DNA of 64,000 nt from Saksenaea vasiformis B4078 (lineage: Eukaryota > Mucoromycota > Mucoromycetes > Mucorales > Saksenaeaceae): NCBI GenBank assembly GCA_000697055.1, contig JNDT01002360.1:124001-188000 (forward strand). Reading direction: 5' to 3'. Both the position numbers and the translations under genes were made by a program. The notes below the pieces were generated by a model that saw nothing but the letters and a program-made list of their open reading frames with translations, had not been told where the DNA came from and did no database searches. Below, in pieces: positions 35,465-47,218 of the stretch; position 1 is the first letter of the stretch, and each line of letters starts with the position of its first letter.

Positions 35465-36090
35465 ATGCCATTGGGAGGATCGCTCTTCCCAGTTTATCTA
35501 TTGACACGCCGCCAGGCTGATGCCAACGGTGGAATCTCTGATGCCAAGAAACAGCAATGTCGCCATTCGGGAGACGACGTTCATGAGCGTTCCATTAGTC
35601 AACCTACTGCTAAATGCAACAACAATGAGGGAGAGGATGATCAAAACAAGGCAGAGTCTCCGTCCACAGACGAACCTCTGACGTACACATCCGAAGAGGG
35701 CAAGAACAAGACTTTAGACATAGCTATTGCTAAAAGTCTAGAGCTATATGCCATCCATATGAAACATCGCCTTTCTATGAAGTGTTATGATGATGTCGTC
35801 AAGTTCACAAATAAGTATAGTAGTGGTCGGGCGCCTACTTTGCTATCGTTTAATGAATTGAAGAAACGCGGTCTTGTGTAAAATAGCCTATTCAGCCCAA
35901 TCAAATTATTACGACGCTTGTAATAAAGGATGCATGTATTTGAAAGTCATGAAACTGAATCGAACAATAAAGAAAATAGGGGCATCAAGCAATTTACCGT
36001 TATCAGCCACAGTGAGCACGGTTGAAGTGGGTGGTGATGAGACTCGCATTGTTCGTTCAACTCTGTACGGTTTTGCGGTTTTCAGTTACG
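35465..36090 (+). pseudogene. Transposase-like relic (Tnp2/CACTA-type zinc-ribbon region suspected)
   Basis: An open frame at 35465-35881 (138 codons) has an acidic, low-complexity start and then AKSLELYAIHMKHRLSMKCY, YDDVVKFTNKY and LLSFNELKKRGLV. After a stop at 35879-35881 another frame continues YSAQSNYYDACNKGC with MYLK. The order 'helical block, then YDxCxxGCxxY' resembles the segment preceding Tnp2/Transposase_21 domains in Mucoromycota transposon proteins. The catalytic domain is absent, so this is at most a decayed 5' part. Recognition is from memory of such proteins; it could instead be a lineage-specific hypothetical gene of 138 residues. Confidence 0.4.
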
Positions 36091-36491
36091 TTCGTTTATT
36101 CCCTTGATTGATGTAACCCATGCATCCCGTTATCCTAAGCATCAGTTCAAGTGTAGATAACTGGAGTTCATACACACACACAAACACACACTGCGGCTCC
36201 ATTAGAATCTACCTCCCTTTTCTGGTCTAGATACAAAGACTAGGCTAAGCTAAGCGATTTTTCGTAATGTCTTTCTTATTGTCTTCCATGGGATGCCGAA
36301 AAAAAAAAACTATAGAAAGCTATACATTTGTTACTCTTTGGATTACATAGCTTGAACAAAGAAAACACACACACACTGCAACGAAATAACGAAATAACGA
36401 TATAAACTGGGGTAAAAAAGGAAAAAGAAAAAGAAAAGAAAAGAAGGGACTATAGTAAAGAGGGGTAGGATGTAACACTCCGGTTCTTTGT

Positions 36492-38156
36492 CTATGGCTG
36501 ATCTTCACTGGAGGATGGCACACGTTTGATTGATTTCCAACGACCCGCTTTCTTTGTACTTAATTTTGCTGCAAGGAGAAATGAGTTCACAAACTCGTTG
36601 GTCATCCCATTGAACTTACCACTGCTTGCATTTTTGTTCACGTAGACGATCTGTGCTGGTTCATGTTCGCCATACTTATCCCTTTTACTGGGGGCGGTCT
36701 TGGATCTCCTTAACGAGGTTGTTGTGGTGGCGCCGGCTGTGGATGGCGGCATATCCAGCGGAGAAAGTTTCGTCGAAGATGCTAAGCCCGCCACAGAGTA
36801 AGAGGCAGCTGTGGAGGAGTATATATTGGGGCGAATGGGTGGTGCCGGGAACGATGTCAGATCGACTACTTTCATTTCCGCTACAGAAGGTGGACGTGGC
36901 CCTTCCGGTGCGGTGGTTTTCGTGGTTGTATTACTTGAGACAGACGATCTTCTTCTACCGGACCCAGATCTGCGAAGTGCTGCATACCAAAAACTTATAT
37001 TAGATTCATTTTTCATTGCTCCCCAAGCCTACTTGCATGAAACTGAACTGCCGCCCTTTGCCATCGATGAGGAGGAGTAGGAGGAGGAAAGACGAGGGCG
37101 TGGCATGGTAAACCGAGCTTGATTTTCGATCAAGAACTCAAGTACTTTCTGAGATTCTTTGTATCCTTCAGGATTGAGTGCGTCATCTGGATGAGAAAGA
37201 AGACCCTGAAAGAAAAAAAAATGATTGTCATTTAGGTTTAATATAGACCCTTTGATAGTCGACCTACAGGTGCAAAGATAGACGCTAAAGCTGCAGTATC
37301 CATGCGTGTCGCTTCATTTGTCATGGCGAACAAACCTAGCATATCCAAAAGATATAACAAAAGGTACTGATGGGCTAACGGTAGACAATCAATTAGATTC
37401 TGAAAAGCATCGATTTTCGCATCCAAGCTGGGAAAGGGTTCGTCTGTAAATTAGTTTGAAGATGAATAAGCAACGTTTTGCTCTACATTCACGCCCATTC
37501 GTACTCATGGTATCTTTAAAGGGCCGATAGTAATCCAGCGTAATGACCGGCTCCGGTAGGTGGTTAAGAAATCGTCGCATAACATTAGCTGCATCGTGTG
37601 CATTGTACCCCTTCCAGTCCAATTGTAATCCATACTGGTCCGGCGTATCAAAAAGAGTCTGGAGCATGCCGATGCGTTTTGCATTACCCGACAGTCGGAA
37701 TATGCCTGGTACCTTAAGACCTGGGGGGGAAAAGTTAGCCATTCAAAAAAGATAATAGTCGATGGAGTCTTTTTTTTTTTACCTTCTTCCTTTAGAAAAG
37801 AGCCACATTTCGCAATCACGGTAGGAATGACACCGAAACACTGAATGCCAGTACGACTATCAATATAGGAAATACTTGAATGGGCATAACGAAGTGACTC
37901 AGACAGAGGAAGACCGAATACACCTCCGTCTAAAAAAAAGAATAATAAAGAAAAAAAAAGAATAGAAGCTCAGTTATTACTCCTCCTCGTCTTCTTCTTT
38001 TATTATTATTATTTGAAAGTGCCTACCGACAACAGGGACTTTCATTGCTTTGAAATCATCCGCTTTGGGATTAGCCGCAGTCACCTTCTTCCACCAGGCT
38101 CGTACAAGTGCCTTTTGAGATGATGTTAATACACCTGGTATTTCGAAGGCAGACAT
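36492..38156 (-). CDS. Rho GTPase-activating protein (RhoGAP)
   Basis: Six exons (38156-38027, 37929-37783, 37720-37505, 37443-37268, 37205-37033, 36969-36492) encode 439 residues. The RhoGAP domain begins about residue 45: GGVFGLPLSESLRYAH, then CFGVIPTVIAKCGSFLKEEG, LKVPGIFRLSGNAKR (arginine finger in GIFRLSG), HDAANVMRRFLNHLPEPVIT, and QYLLLYLLDMLGLFAMTNEA with MDTAALASIFAP. It accelerates GTP hydrolysis by Rho/Cdc42-type GTPases and so limits polarity or actin signalling. The C-terminal 180 residues are Ser/Arg/Thr-rich and probably regulatory (RRSGSGRRRSSVSSN, SLRRSKTAPSKRDKYGE). No PH, BAR, LIM or DEP domain is visible. The exon 5-6 junction was chosen because the internal acceptor (CGCAG) keeps the frame. 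Confidence 0.92.
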
Positions 38157-38386
38157 AGTTGCAGGATTATTTCAAGTAAAAAAAAAAAATTGATAGACAA
38201 CAGAAAAGTAAAAAAAGTCAATCAGTTCAGTCAGTCAGTCAGTGAGTGAACGATTGGATAATGTGACTGTGAGAGAAAGATAACTCGTGTTCGAGTACTT
38301 TTTTTAAATAAAAATGCGATTTTACATGGGTTGAATTGGATGAAGAAGATTATGTACATATAGAGAGTTATATAAGTTTAATGGCA

Positions 38387-38617
38387 CTAATGCAGGTGGC
38401 GTCCAGATCCTTTGTTTTCCATTTTGGGTTCTTGATGAGCATCTCCATTTGTGTAACGAGGTACCTGCCGCTTCAGTTGGGCCGCAGTGTATTTGCACAG
38501 TTGCCTTGCGTATTCATCTCGCGCAACCTTTAATAGATCATCTCTTGATAATGTGGAGCTTAGATCAGCTTGTGAACCACGGATATCAAGGTAAGTTTTT
38601 GTATGGATCGAGGTCAT
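38387..38617 (-). CDS. Small hypothetical protein, 76 residues
   Basis: Single open frame from ATG at 38615-38617, directly upstream of the RhoGAP gene on the same strand. The sequence is mostly polar and helical (SRDDLLKVARDEYARQLCKY, TAAQLKRQVPRYTNG). It was not recognised. Codon use and a plausible helix-forming composition favour a real gene, but length alone does not exclude chance. No signal peptide or membrane segment. Confidence 0.35.
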   Translation of the reverse strand: MTSIHTKTYLDIRGSQADLSSTLSRDDLLKVARDEYARQLCKYTAAQLKRQVPRYTNGDAHQEPKMENKGSGRHLH

Positions 38618-41004
38618 TTAAGGTATGAAAAAAGAACGGGGGCGAGTTCGGTTTTTGTTTTTTTTTGATGAAGGTATAAAAAAGAGCAACTTATTCGGAG
38701 GGTTTTTATATAGGATTCTCTTCTATTTTTTTGGGAGCCCTTAAGCGGAGTTTAGTTGCATGACATCATTTACATCGTGTCGATGGAATCGGACCCCGAA
38801 CATTGCGTGTGTGTGTCAAACCATCGTCATTGCTCTCTTGTTGATTGGTTCAATCTGTTTGCGTGCGAGCTCCAGGTGTTTTTTTTTTCTTTTTTTTTTT
38901 TTTTGGTGCGCAGCGTCGGCCCCTCCCCCGCCTCAGCATGGCCAAAGCGTTTACGTACGTAACGTAACCCACACACACACACACACACACACACCCTTTC
39001 TTATTTTCCCACCTTACCTCAATAGTAAATGTGGAAGCATCCATGCGTATCAAGCATTTTCGTTGACAGCTAGGATCAAACCTAAACCTTTTTTCCCCTT
39101 TCCCCCGCGATACTGTAGGAGAAAAAGTCGCTTCATTGGAAATTCAAATTGCCGTGAGAATGACGTTCAAAAAGTTGGGATCGGATAACACATCTTTGGC
39201 ACTTCCGCCCTAATATTTTCTTTTTCTTTTTGGGTACCAAACAATATAAATCAAATGATTGATGTCATTTGTTTCCAACCTGCAAATTGTGCATACAATA
39301 ACAACCTTTTCGCTTGTACCTAATTAGGCATTCTTACGAAAATGACATACATGAAAGGATGATCGTCGGACCATTCCGCGGGTGAGTCATTGGTCTTTTC
39401 ACCATAAAAACTGCAAGTCATGGAATCTATTATTTTGAGAGATCACCAGATGATTCTATTGCCCAATACATCCTAACCCGATCAGTGATGCATACAAGCG
39501 CAGTCTTGTATAAAAATAACAGGCGACTTCCTACCTCCTAGTTTTTCTGCCTTTTAGAAATCAACGATAAAGTTTGTTTTCTTTTTTATTATGGCGAACT
39601 GTAATTAGAAGAACACGTTTACTGAGAATGGCTTACTAAGTGGATTGTTGAACTTTTTTTATTACACAAACATGATAACCATAAATCGATTGAATGGGCG
39701 TGTTGAAAAGGAAAACCCTTTGGGTGTCGATCGGATTTTCATGTGGTTTGGGACGCCGGTTCAAACTAACCTGTGTCCCCCATTTTAAGCATTCCTTTTT
39801 TTTCTTACTTCTTGCATCAAAGGCTCCAATGAAGTAAATTTCGTCATACCATTTGCGTTTGTCAACGAATAGGGCTACTAATACTTATATGATGTAATCC
39901 GAGAAACAAGATATTACTGGTTTCGCAATCGAAACGAAACCATAACCGATTAAGAAGCGGCATTTTAAAAAATTAAAAAAAGAAAAAAGGGAGAAATGAG
40001 AGATTCTGTTCGATCGTCCGATTTTATCGTCCATTGACACCTAACACCTGCATTTTAGGTCTCTGGGATGATTTATCCAGACTAACATCAACTACAGATC
40101 ACATGTAAAAATTCGTCTAGGATAGTATTACTTTTTTTCTTTCTTTTCTCAATGGTTGCACACATATGTGCCGCCAATTTCGGCTTTCTCAGTTTTCCTC
40201 CGATGGACGTCGATCGAGAACCTCACTTCATTTAAACAGCAAGAAGCACTGTCTGACAGGAAGCACCTATTAAAAAAAAAGAAAGGAGAGCTGCTTTGCA
40301 TGAGGCTATTTTTGATGGAATCTTTAGTTACGATAGAAAAACCTTTGATGATAAACGCTGCTAGGACTTGCCACGCGTCTCACCGTCACTACTTTGTTTG
40401 TTTTCATAGAGAAACAGGTTTAGTAAATTATATATGTATATATATATATTACATATCCTTCTATTAACTGGATAGAGTAAATCTAGGCGTTTGCAGGAAG
40501 GGACCCGATCGTGTGCTGTCAACCGTGAGGGCTTAGAACAAAAGGTGGATGACGAAATCAAGCATAGGAAGAATGCACAGGATTGCATCAGGAACACCAT
40601 GCAGCTTTTTTTATTTTATTTAATGATGATGATCAAAATAGCAGTTGAAATTGGTATATCCAATAGAGAGAGTGCGAAACCTGCCCAAGGCGTACCCTCT
40701 ACTACAACAATCATATATGTGTATCTGTGTGCAGGTCACCTTCTCGAGCTTCTATTCATGCCATCTGCAATCAGAAATTTCTACTGTTCATTGAGCGTTG
40801 TACCAAAAAAAAAAAAAGAAAAGAAAAGAGGTTCAACGCGTTAGGGGGATCTTCCAACGCTTCGGATTGTGTGTGTGTTCATCGATGAAAAAAAAGTAAG
40901 AGCTGCAACCCTCTTTGTTTTCCCGATTGAAATTCCGCCCACAGAAACAAAATTTCAAAGCAACCACAGCGAAAAAGTGGACCGGAAATCCGTTCTATAA
41001 AATC
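38618..41004. other. Intergenic, no recognised gene; CA microsatellite
   Basis: 2.4 kb with no supported gene. A (CA)n run of about 24 bases lies at 38971-38994, preceded by long T tracts (38879-38904). A TATATATATATA run lies near 40433-40449. Immediately upstream of 41005 is the CDK11 promoter and 5' UTR. Short open frames show no domain. Confidence 0.45.
38971..38994. repeat. CA dinucleotide microsatellite
   Basis: About twelve CA units in an intergenic region. Confidence 0.9.
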
Positions 41005-42677
41005 ATGTCGGCGAACGACAGTCAGGTTAAAAAATCAAAATGGGAATCAGACGAAAGCGGTCAGGAAGAGAAATTGCAACGAAAACGACATAAGAAACAA
41101 CCAAAAGAAAGACTAGCATCAAAACAGCATCGTGCAGAAACGCCAGAAGCTGCTACTCCTACTCCTACTCCTCCTTCTCTTCCTCATGTTGTGCGGCGTA
41201 TACCACCATCGCCATTGCCGCCACCTATTATTGGATGTTGCCGTCATGTGGATAGCTACGAGCGACTGAACCGTATTGAGGAAGGATCGTACGGTATCGT
41301 TTTTCGTGCCCGCGATCGCGAGACGGGAGACATCGTTGCTCTGAAGAAATTGAAACTCGATAAAGAAAAGAATGGGTTTCCTGTCACCAGTTTACGAGAG
41401 ATCCATACACTCATGATTGCAAAGCATCCCAACATCGTCAATGTAAGAGAGATTGTTATGGGAAACCACCTGGATCAGTTGAGTTCTTTCGCCCCTCCGT
41501 TATTATTATTATTAACGCAGACAAACTCATTCGTTGCCTTGAAAAAGGGTGTTTATTGTCATGGATTTCATCGAGCACGATCTCAAATCGTTAATGAGTG
41601 ATATGCGCTCCCCCTTCCTGCAGTCAGAGGTGAAGACGTTGATGCTACAGTTACTCTCAGCCGTTGCGCTGATGCATGATAACTGGATTATCCACCGTGA
41701 TCTGAAGACAAGCAATCTACTTTTGAATAATCGAGGAGAAATCAAAGTAGCTGATTTTGGTTTGGCAAGGAAGTACGGGAGTCCCATGGGAAACATGACA
41801 CAACTGGTTGTCACGCTTTGGTACAGGTATAAGAGAGAGAGAGGAAACAGAAAGTTCACAGCTAAAAAAAAATTCTGCCCTAAGATCTCCAGAACTGCTG
41901 CTGGGTGCCAAAGAATATACGACGGCCGTTGATATGTGGTCTATTGGCTGTATTTTTGGAGAACTCGTCAATAATGAACCTTTGTTACCAGGTCGAAGCG
42001 AAATTGACCAAGTGGACAAAGCAAGTAGTCCTATTTATTCATCATCATGCAAAACAGACAAACCAGCTGACCAAAAAGGTTATAGATTTTCAAGCTACTG
42101 GGTGCACCGACACCTGAAACGTGGCCAGGCTTTTCGGAATTACCACATGCGAAAAACGTGTCGCTGGCAAAGAAGCAGCAAGTGTTTACCTGGAAAAAAA
42201 ATGTTCGTTTTTGTTAACGTTATCCGTTTTTAGGTACAGCACGTTGCGAACCCGATTTCCCTACCTAACAGAAGCAGGCATGAATTTGATGTCCCGATTA
42301 CTGACCTATGATCCAGCCAAGCGAATCACAGCGGAAGAAGCGCTGCGGCATCCATACTTCAGGTACAGCTTCCTACTTTATAGTATCACTTTACTGACAT
42401 CGCATCAACAAGTGAAAGTCCTTTGCCTCAAGATCCATCGTTGTTTCCCACGTGGCCTTCCAAAGGCTCTGGCGAAAAGTAAATACCCGTCCCCAGCTAT
42501 TGCATTTCTTTTTTTTTAACTCAATCTATCACCAGGAAAAAGATCTACAGTCCTTCTGCACCTCAAGCAGCTCATGCAGGCATGGAGGAAGACGAAGAAG
42601 ACGCTGGTTTGGCTGGGACACTCTTTGGAGGTCAATCAACGACTGAGTCTACAGGATTCCGATTGAAGCTGGTTTAA
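41005..42677 (+). CDS. CDK11: Cyclin-dependent kinase 11 (PITSLRE-type)
   Basis: Seven exons (41005-41477, 41548-41826, 41885-42020, 42086-42177, 42234-42362, 42413-42478, 42536-42677) encode 438 residues. The kinase works with cyclin L in transcription and splicing control. A charged Lys/Glu/Pro-rich head precedes the kinase: [34 protein letters not shown] with the cyclin-binding helix PVTSLRE (PITSLRE in animals), [89 protein letters not shown], and [14 protein letters not shown]. The tail ends GFRLKLV, like animal CDK11 (GFSLKF). Introns 3 (42021-42085) and 4 (42178-42233) start with GCAAGT and are the only choices found that keep frame and family sequence. Its stop is 37 bp from that of the convergent ARPC5 gene. 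Confidence 0.94.
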
Positions 42678-42714
42678 TGATATAAAAAAAAGAAAGCAGT
42701 TTATTTGTGATGGA

Positions 42715-43394
42715 TTAAAATACGGTACGCTTGTCTGTCATCACACGCACGATACAGCCTGTACCGGCAACCTCGGTCAACTAAAATAGAATAGAATCAT
42801 GAATCACGCAAGTTCCTTTTCTTTTTTTTTTTTAATCCCCAAAACGCTGTGTAATTTTTACCTTTTCGTGCCATGTTAATAGCACGCTTGAATTGTACGT
42901 TTCAGGCTTCGCCATGCCTGCATACAGATACTTCATCAAAATGTCTTGTTGGTCAATACTTAATGACTGAATAAGGGCAGGGATATCGGTCACACGGAAC
43001 TGGTTCAACACTTCCGTAACAGCTTGTGTGCTCGTAGCCTAACGAGATGCAAAAAAAAAAAAAAAACATGTATGAACAACGTCCCCCTAACTTCGGCTTC
43101 ATTCTCCCGCTTTTTACCTTGGCATTATCAAGATGACGACCATAGGGTGGATCCTCAAGAGCACGCGTAAGCGCATTATTTAATTCACCTCTATGATGAG
43201 GATGGTCAGCATAAATCCATTGTTAGAAAGCTTTCTCATCACCGAGTCAAGAGGTTCCGCACGTCGGTTGAGCGCATTTGAGCCGTGGCCTCCACTTGAT
43301 CTGCTGGAATTCCTGACTCAAACTCTGCAAGAAACTCCTCCTCCGTGTAAGCATCCTCATCATATTGGTCAACGTCGATTCTACGCCAAGACAT
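42715..43394 (-). CDS. ARC15: Arp2/3 complex subunit 5 (p16-Arc)
   Basis: Four exons (43394-43243, 43190-43118, 43038-42862, 42780-42715) encode 155 residues, the normal size. It is a structural subunit of the Arp2/3 actin-branching complex at cortical patches. Diagnostic parts: start MSWRRIDVDQYDEDAYTEEE (animal ARPC5 has FRKVDVDEYDEN), GELNNALTRALEDPPYG, AVTEVLNQFRVTDIPALIQS, QQDILMKYLYAGMAKPETYN, SSVLLTWHEK, and the end GCIVRVMTDKRTVF (animal GSIVRVLTARKTV). Two of the three splices are phase 0; intron 1 splits an Arg codon. The symbol follows yeast. Its 3' end is convergent with CDK11 and the two mature transcripts very probably overlap. Confidence 0.95.
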
Positions 43395-45280
43395 GGTTGC
43401 GTTTTGTGTGCTTAGGTGAAGTCGGGACGAAGAAGCGGTGAGCCAAACCACATATTAATTGTCCGAACAGATGACGTATCGAAACTCGCTCGCTCGTCAG
43501 ATGCATAGCCTCTCTCTCTCTCTCGGTAACTTCCAGTTTTCTATAGCTTACAGCCACACCGTTGTCATGCTATTCATTATTATGTACTCTAGATGATCAT
43601 AAAGCAGCTGCACAAAGATTAGAATATCTCAGTCGCATTTACGACATGAAAGATAAAACTCCCACAACCCTGTTTCCTCTGTAATATGTTGATGAAAAAA
43701 AAAAAGTATTCGTACCGCGAACCCGATCTGATAGTAAGCGTTTCTTATTTCTTTGAATGATTCTATTGTTCTTGCCTTTCTTCGAGGATCACGAAATTCG
43801 TCAGGGGAACACTCTGACGGGATACTCCAATGTCCCTCTAAAGTTCTCGGGATAAATGACAACCTGTGTTGCGGGAATGGACAGAATAGGTGTGATGTTA
43901 CCCGGAATACTTTGAAAGGTAAGACCCTGAAATGACACGATGTCCTTGGTCACAGTGTACATAGGACAGCAGCGTATACCAAAATTGCAAATATTTGTCA
44001 TAGTAGAGTAGGCTTACAAACAAGTAACAAAAAGAGTTAAGTCTCGGATTTGCTCTAAAAGTTCAAGCCATTAGCAGCTACTGAACTATTTTGCATGAAA
44101 TTTGAGCAGCGGAGTGGCCTCATTTGGATGCCTCAGGATTTCTTTACTTACTCTGTAAAACGATCCTTGAAATCAGGGATACTCGGGATATTTGCTATTA
44201 CAGAAGAAGTAGGTCGTTTTTTGAATGAAAGAAACGATAGCGTACTGCATAAGGACACTTTATAATGGTAACAAGGAAAGTTGACCGAGAAGATCAGCCG
44301 TTGAAATAAGTAGTTCTCTGTTAGGACGGTAAAATAGTAAACGAGATCCTACCTAAACCCCCCCCTTCCCTCTGTGCAAACCCATTTCATGGGACGGACG
44401 AAGTCAATTGTCCATGCTGTGCACGTAACTTAGGTGCAAACGGTAAATCGGTGCAAGGCTTCCTATGTTCCTGAACTATGCCCCCTTTTTTTTCCCAAGT
44501 ATATTAGATGTGTGGGCCTGCTAGTTAATAGCCAAAACTAAATACCAGCTCCCCGGCACATGACGCACCGGGCTATACTAGAATAAAAGCTCTAAGTTAA
44601 TACGTTTTTCGCAGAAATGTGGTTTACATTCTCTACTAGCAAATCGCAAACCTTTCTCTTTTTATTTTGTCTTGCATAGCCGCGTCGTCTCTCGTCTAAT
44701 GTCCCACTTATGATTTTTTTTTTTTTTTGCATACAGTACTTTATACATTGTCCAATGCATGCATGTCGGATTTGGGCATCATGCAAATACCTGCATGGGA
44801 AGCACGGGCGCCGTGTTAACCGAGAAAGTATAGTTCCCGATCAGAAATTTTTCTTTCTTCTCGTGTGACGAAAAGTTTGATCGCTATGCATCCCACTTAA
44901 GCACGGCCGATGAGGGAAAACACACCCACTGTTGACGCTAAAGAACGAATGATCGTTATGTTGTCAAAAGTACGGAACAACTGATATGGAAATTGATTTA
45001 GAAGATCAAGTGATGAAAATGAAATGCTGTCAGTGAACTTAGGCTATTCAGACGGTTCAAATAGGGATCAGATAATGAATGTGGTTTAGAAAATCAACCA
45101 AATACAAGACAGGACCAGAGCCCGATATTTGCTTAGTTCAAACTACCATAAACGCTAGCCGCTTTTATCCAAAGCGTCCAGTTTCTGTCTAATGGCGGAG
45201 ACCCCTGGTGTACTTATACTGCAGTTAATAATGTATATCAAACTCTGGGACAGCATACCTGTCACCGGCAGCTGAGGTGG
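43395..45280. other. Intergenic with decayed repeats
   Basis: No gene is firmly supported. A minus-strand stretch 43629-44001 is open in two overlapping frames (FQGLTFQSIPGNITPILSIP, then FRDPRRKARTIESFKEIRN) and may be a frame-shifted relic. It contains one copy of the GGGACACTCC-type repeat (43804-43838). A CT run lies near 43510-43525 and a C8 run at 44357. The rest shows nothing recognisable. Confidence 0.4.
43804..43838. repeat. GGGACACTCC-family repeat, copy A (diverged)
   Basis: Reads GGGAACACTCTGACGGGATA followed by CTCCAATGTCCCTC. It aligns position by position with copy B at 46843-46878. Confidence 0.6.
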
Positions 45281-45479
45281 TTGTTGGTGAGCCAGCGTCA
45301 TTGTAGCTGGAGTTTTCGAAAAAAAAAACACGGCAGGATTGCACCACTGATTACCTTGCTTTCACCCGCGAGTGCTCTGGGTTGTATAAGAAGAGCACAT
45401 CAAGTGTCCATCTTCCTTCTATTTCTTTTCTACAATTACACCAATCCCCAACAACACGATAATGAACATTTTAATTGTA

Positions 45480-45969
45480 TGAAAATGGAAAAGGTTCTGT
45501 CGTCGTCGACGAGTATGGCTCGCCTGAACCAATGGATTACATTGTTGATGAGGAGCAGTCTCGTCTTGAAACATTGAGCTCTCATACGCAATATTTAGCT
45601 CAACTGCCTCCAGAGAGAGAGTGAGAAAGGGATAGAGTCAATGCAGGTGGAAAAGGAAGTGGTAAAATCTCGTAGGGATATTGTCATATGAAAGAAGCAT
45701 CAATGAAACAGAATTATGCACACTATTCTGATCAGGATAAAGTGAGATTCTACAAGCTGTCGTTTGAGAGACGTCTTAGCGCGGCTGCAGCAACAAAACG
45801 GGGTGAGATTCACGTCCGTACAGCACAAAATGGATTTTTCACTGTGCTTGCAAACATCAGATTTTTCTCCCTCCATTACCAGATAACGCATGCATACCGG
45901 CAGACGTCTGAAACCGTGAAATGGTTAGACAATGACTACGTGGGAAAATTAACTGCTCCACCAAGCTAG
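45480..45969 (+). mobile_element. Tc1/mariner-like transposase relic (N-terminal HTH part)
   Basis: The upstream segment 45480-45620 reads, in one frame, VVVDEYGSPEPMDYIVDEEQ then SRLETLSSHTQYLAQLPPER and ends at a stop. From 45688 a second frame gives YSDQDKVRFYKLSFERRLSA followed by AAATKRGEIHVRTAQ. That is the helix-turn-helix start common to Tc1/mariner-type transposases of Mucoromycota ('...AAKRLGIHVRTAQRWV' as I recall them). The frame then loses similarity and stops at 45969. No DDE catalytic triad is present, so the element is dead. Element ends were not found. Confidence 0.6.
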
Positions 45970-46302
45970 AGGACCCTCGGTTGGGCGGAAACTGGGAAGC
46001 AGTCTCGAGACGCATCTTCAAGGCGCACCAAGCTTGCTAAAGCAGGTTGATTGAGAGCATCATGGTCATCATCAAGGCCATCCCAATCTATCTGGGACCT
46101 AGCTGATATCAACATCAAAGCTTAGACTTGTATATGTTAAAGAATATATCATTACTGAGTTTTGATAAATTGAAATGAAAACGAGAAAAAAAAAGCCGGA
46201 TCAGGTCCGGCCAGAAATTCGGATGACACAACGCGCTCTCACATCGTTGTCGAGCTTCTTTCTTCTTCTTCTTCTTCTTCTTCTCACCTTCACCCCATTT
46301 AC

Positions 46303-46824
46303 ATGGCATTCGACTTGCTTGATTTTACCAAAGCCTGGATAGAAAAGCACGGCTCGTTGCCTACCTTTGAAAGACTTCTCGATGGCCTGATAAAAGATAT
46401 GAAGTTGCTCCCAAACAATGAAGCAATTCTGAAAGATTGGAAGGTTAGTGACAGCGATCCTGCAATCCTTCTAGATCTCTTTTTTTACTCATGCTTTACA
46501 TAGGACTATCGTGCTCTCCTTGGGCGCTGGTACAAGGGAAAACCCCACGGTGAACCAATCTGTAGTGAATCTTGTAGAACACATCGGTCAACAGAACTCT
46601 TATTATCAGCAAATGAATAGCCCTGGCCGCTCGGCACCCGCATAGCTGATTCCAACGACAACATCGATGAGGACGAGGGAGGCGATGACTCCAATGTGGA
46701 GGATCCCGTATCATTTCTAAGTGATGACTTCCACCCATGCAGAGACTACGTCTATACGCTGGACAATATTGCCGAGAGCGAAGTGGTGGTGATATGGCGA
46801 ATGAAAAGGGCAGAAAACGAGTGA
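46303..46824 (+). pseudogene. TE-associated or hypothetical ORF with one in-frame TAG
   Basis: Exon 1 (46303-46443) reads MAFDLLDFTKAWIEKHGSLP, TFERLLDGLIKDMKLLPNNE and AILKDWK. A GT-AG intron (46444-46503) joins in phase to DYRALLGRWYKGKPHGEPIC and ends SANE, then TAG at 46618-46620. The same frame is then open for a further 67 codons (PWPLGTRIADSNDNIDEDEG, GDDSNVEDPVSFLSDDF, DYVYTLDNIAES, IWRMKRAENE) up to TGA. The 85-residue spliced product may be complete, or the TAG may be a disabling mutation. A GGGACACTCC repeat starts 19 bp after the TGA, suggesting a transposon context. No family was recognised. Confidence 0.4.
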
Positions 46825-46842
46825 ATTGCAGGGAATTTCCTA

Positions 46843-46880
46843 GGGACACTCCAACGGGACACTTCAGTGCCCCCAACCTC
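46843..46880. repeat. GGGACACTCC-family repeat, copy B
   Basis: Reads AGGGACACTCCAACGGGACA followed by CTTCAGTGCCCCC: two tandem GGGACACTyC modules about 15 bp apart and a complementary GTGCCC. Homologous to copy A at 43804-43838. Confidence 0.7.
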
Positions 46881-47218
46881 TGAGCAGGTAGTAAAGTGGA
46901 AAGTGCCACTAGCTGCCATAATCAGGTGTAGTGTAGCACAACAGCAGCGAAGCGTCTCACAGCGGGGCGTTCTATAGTGGAGCAATCCGTAGCAGAGTCA
47001 GATACACTACATTAAGCACTCTATATAAAATATTTTGTAAAAGAATAAGTTAAGAAGTGTTTTAGGAAACAAAACTTGATAGGCAGCACCTTCTAAGTCC
47101 TACCAGCAAATATCTTCAAGAAAATAATAAAACCTCTCTATCTACCCATAGTATTCTTACATCAAGTATCTACTGAAGTATATCTGAAGACAACTGTTGA
47201 GATCCTGCAACGAAGGCT

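Noticed and set aside
42182..42233. Conventional GT donor at GTGTTT for CDK11 intron 4
   Set aside because: It gives a phase that cannot read YSTLRTRF in the next exon; the GCAAGT donor four bases earlier does.
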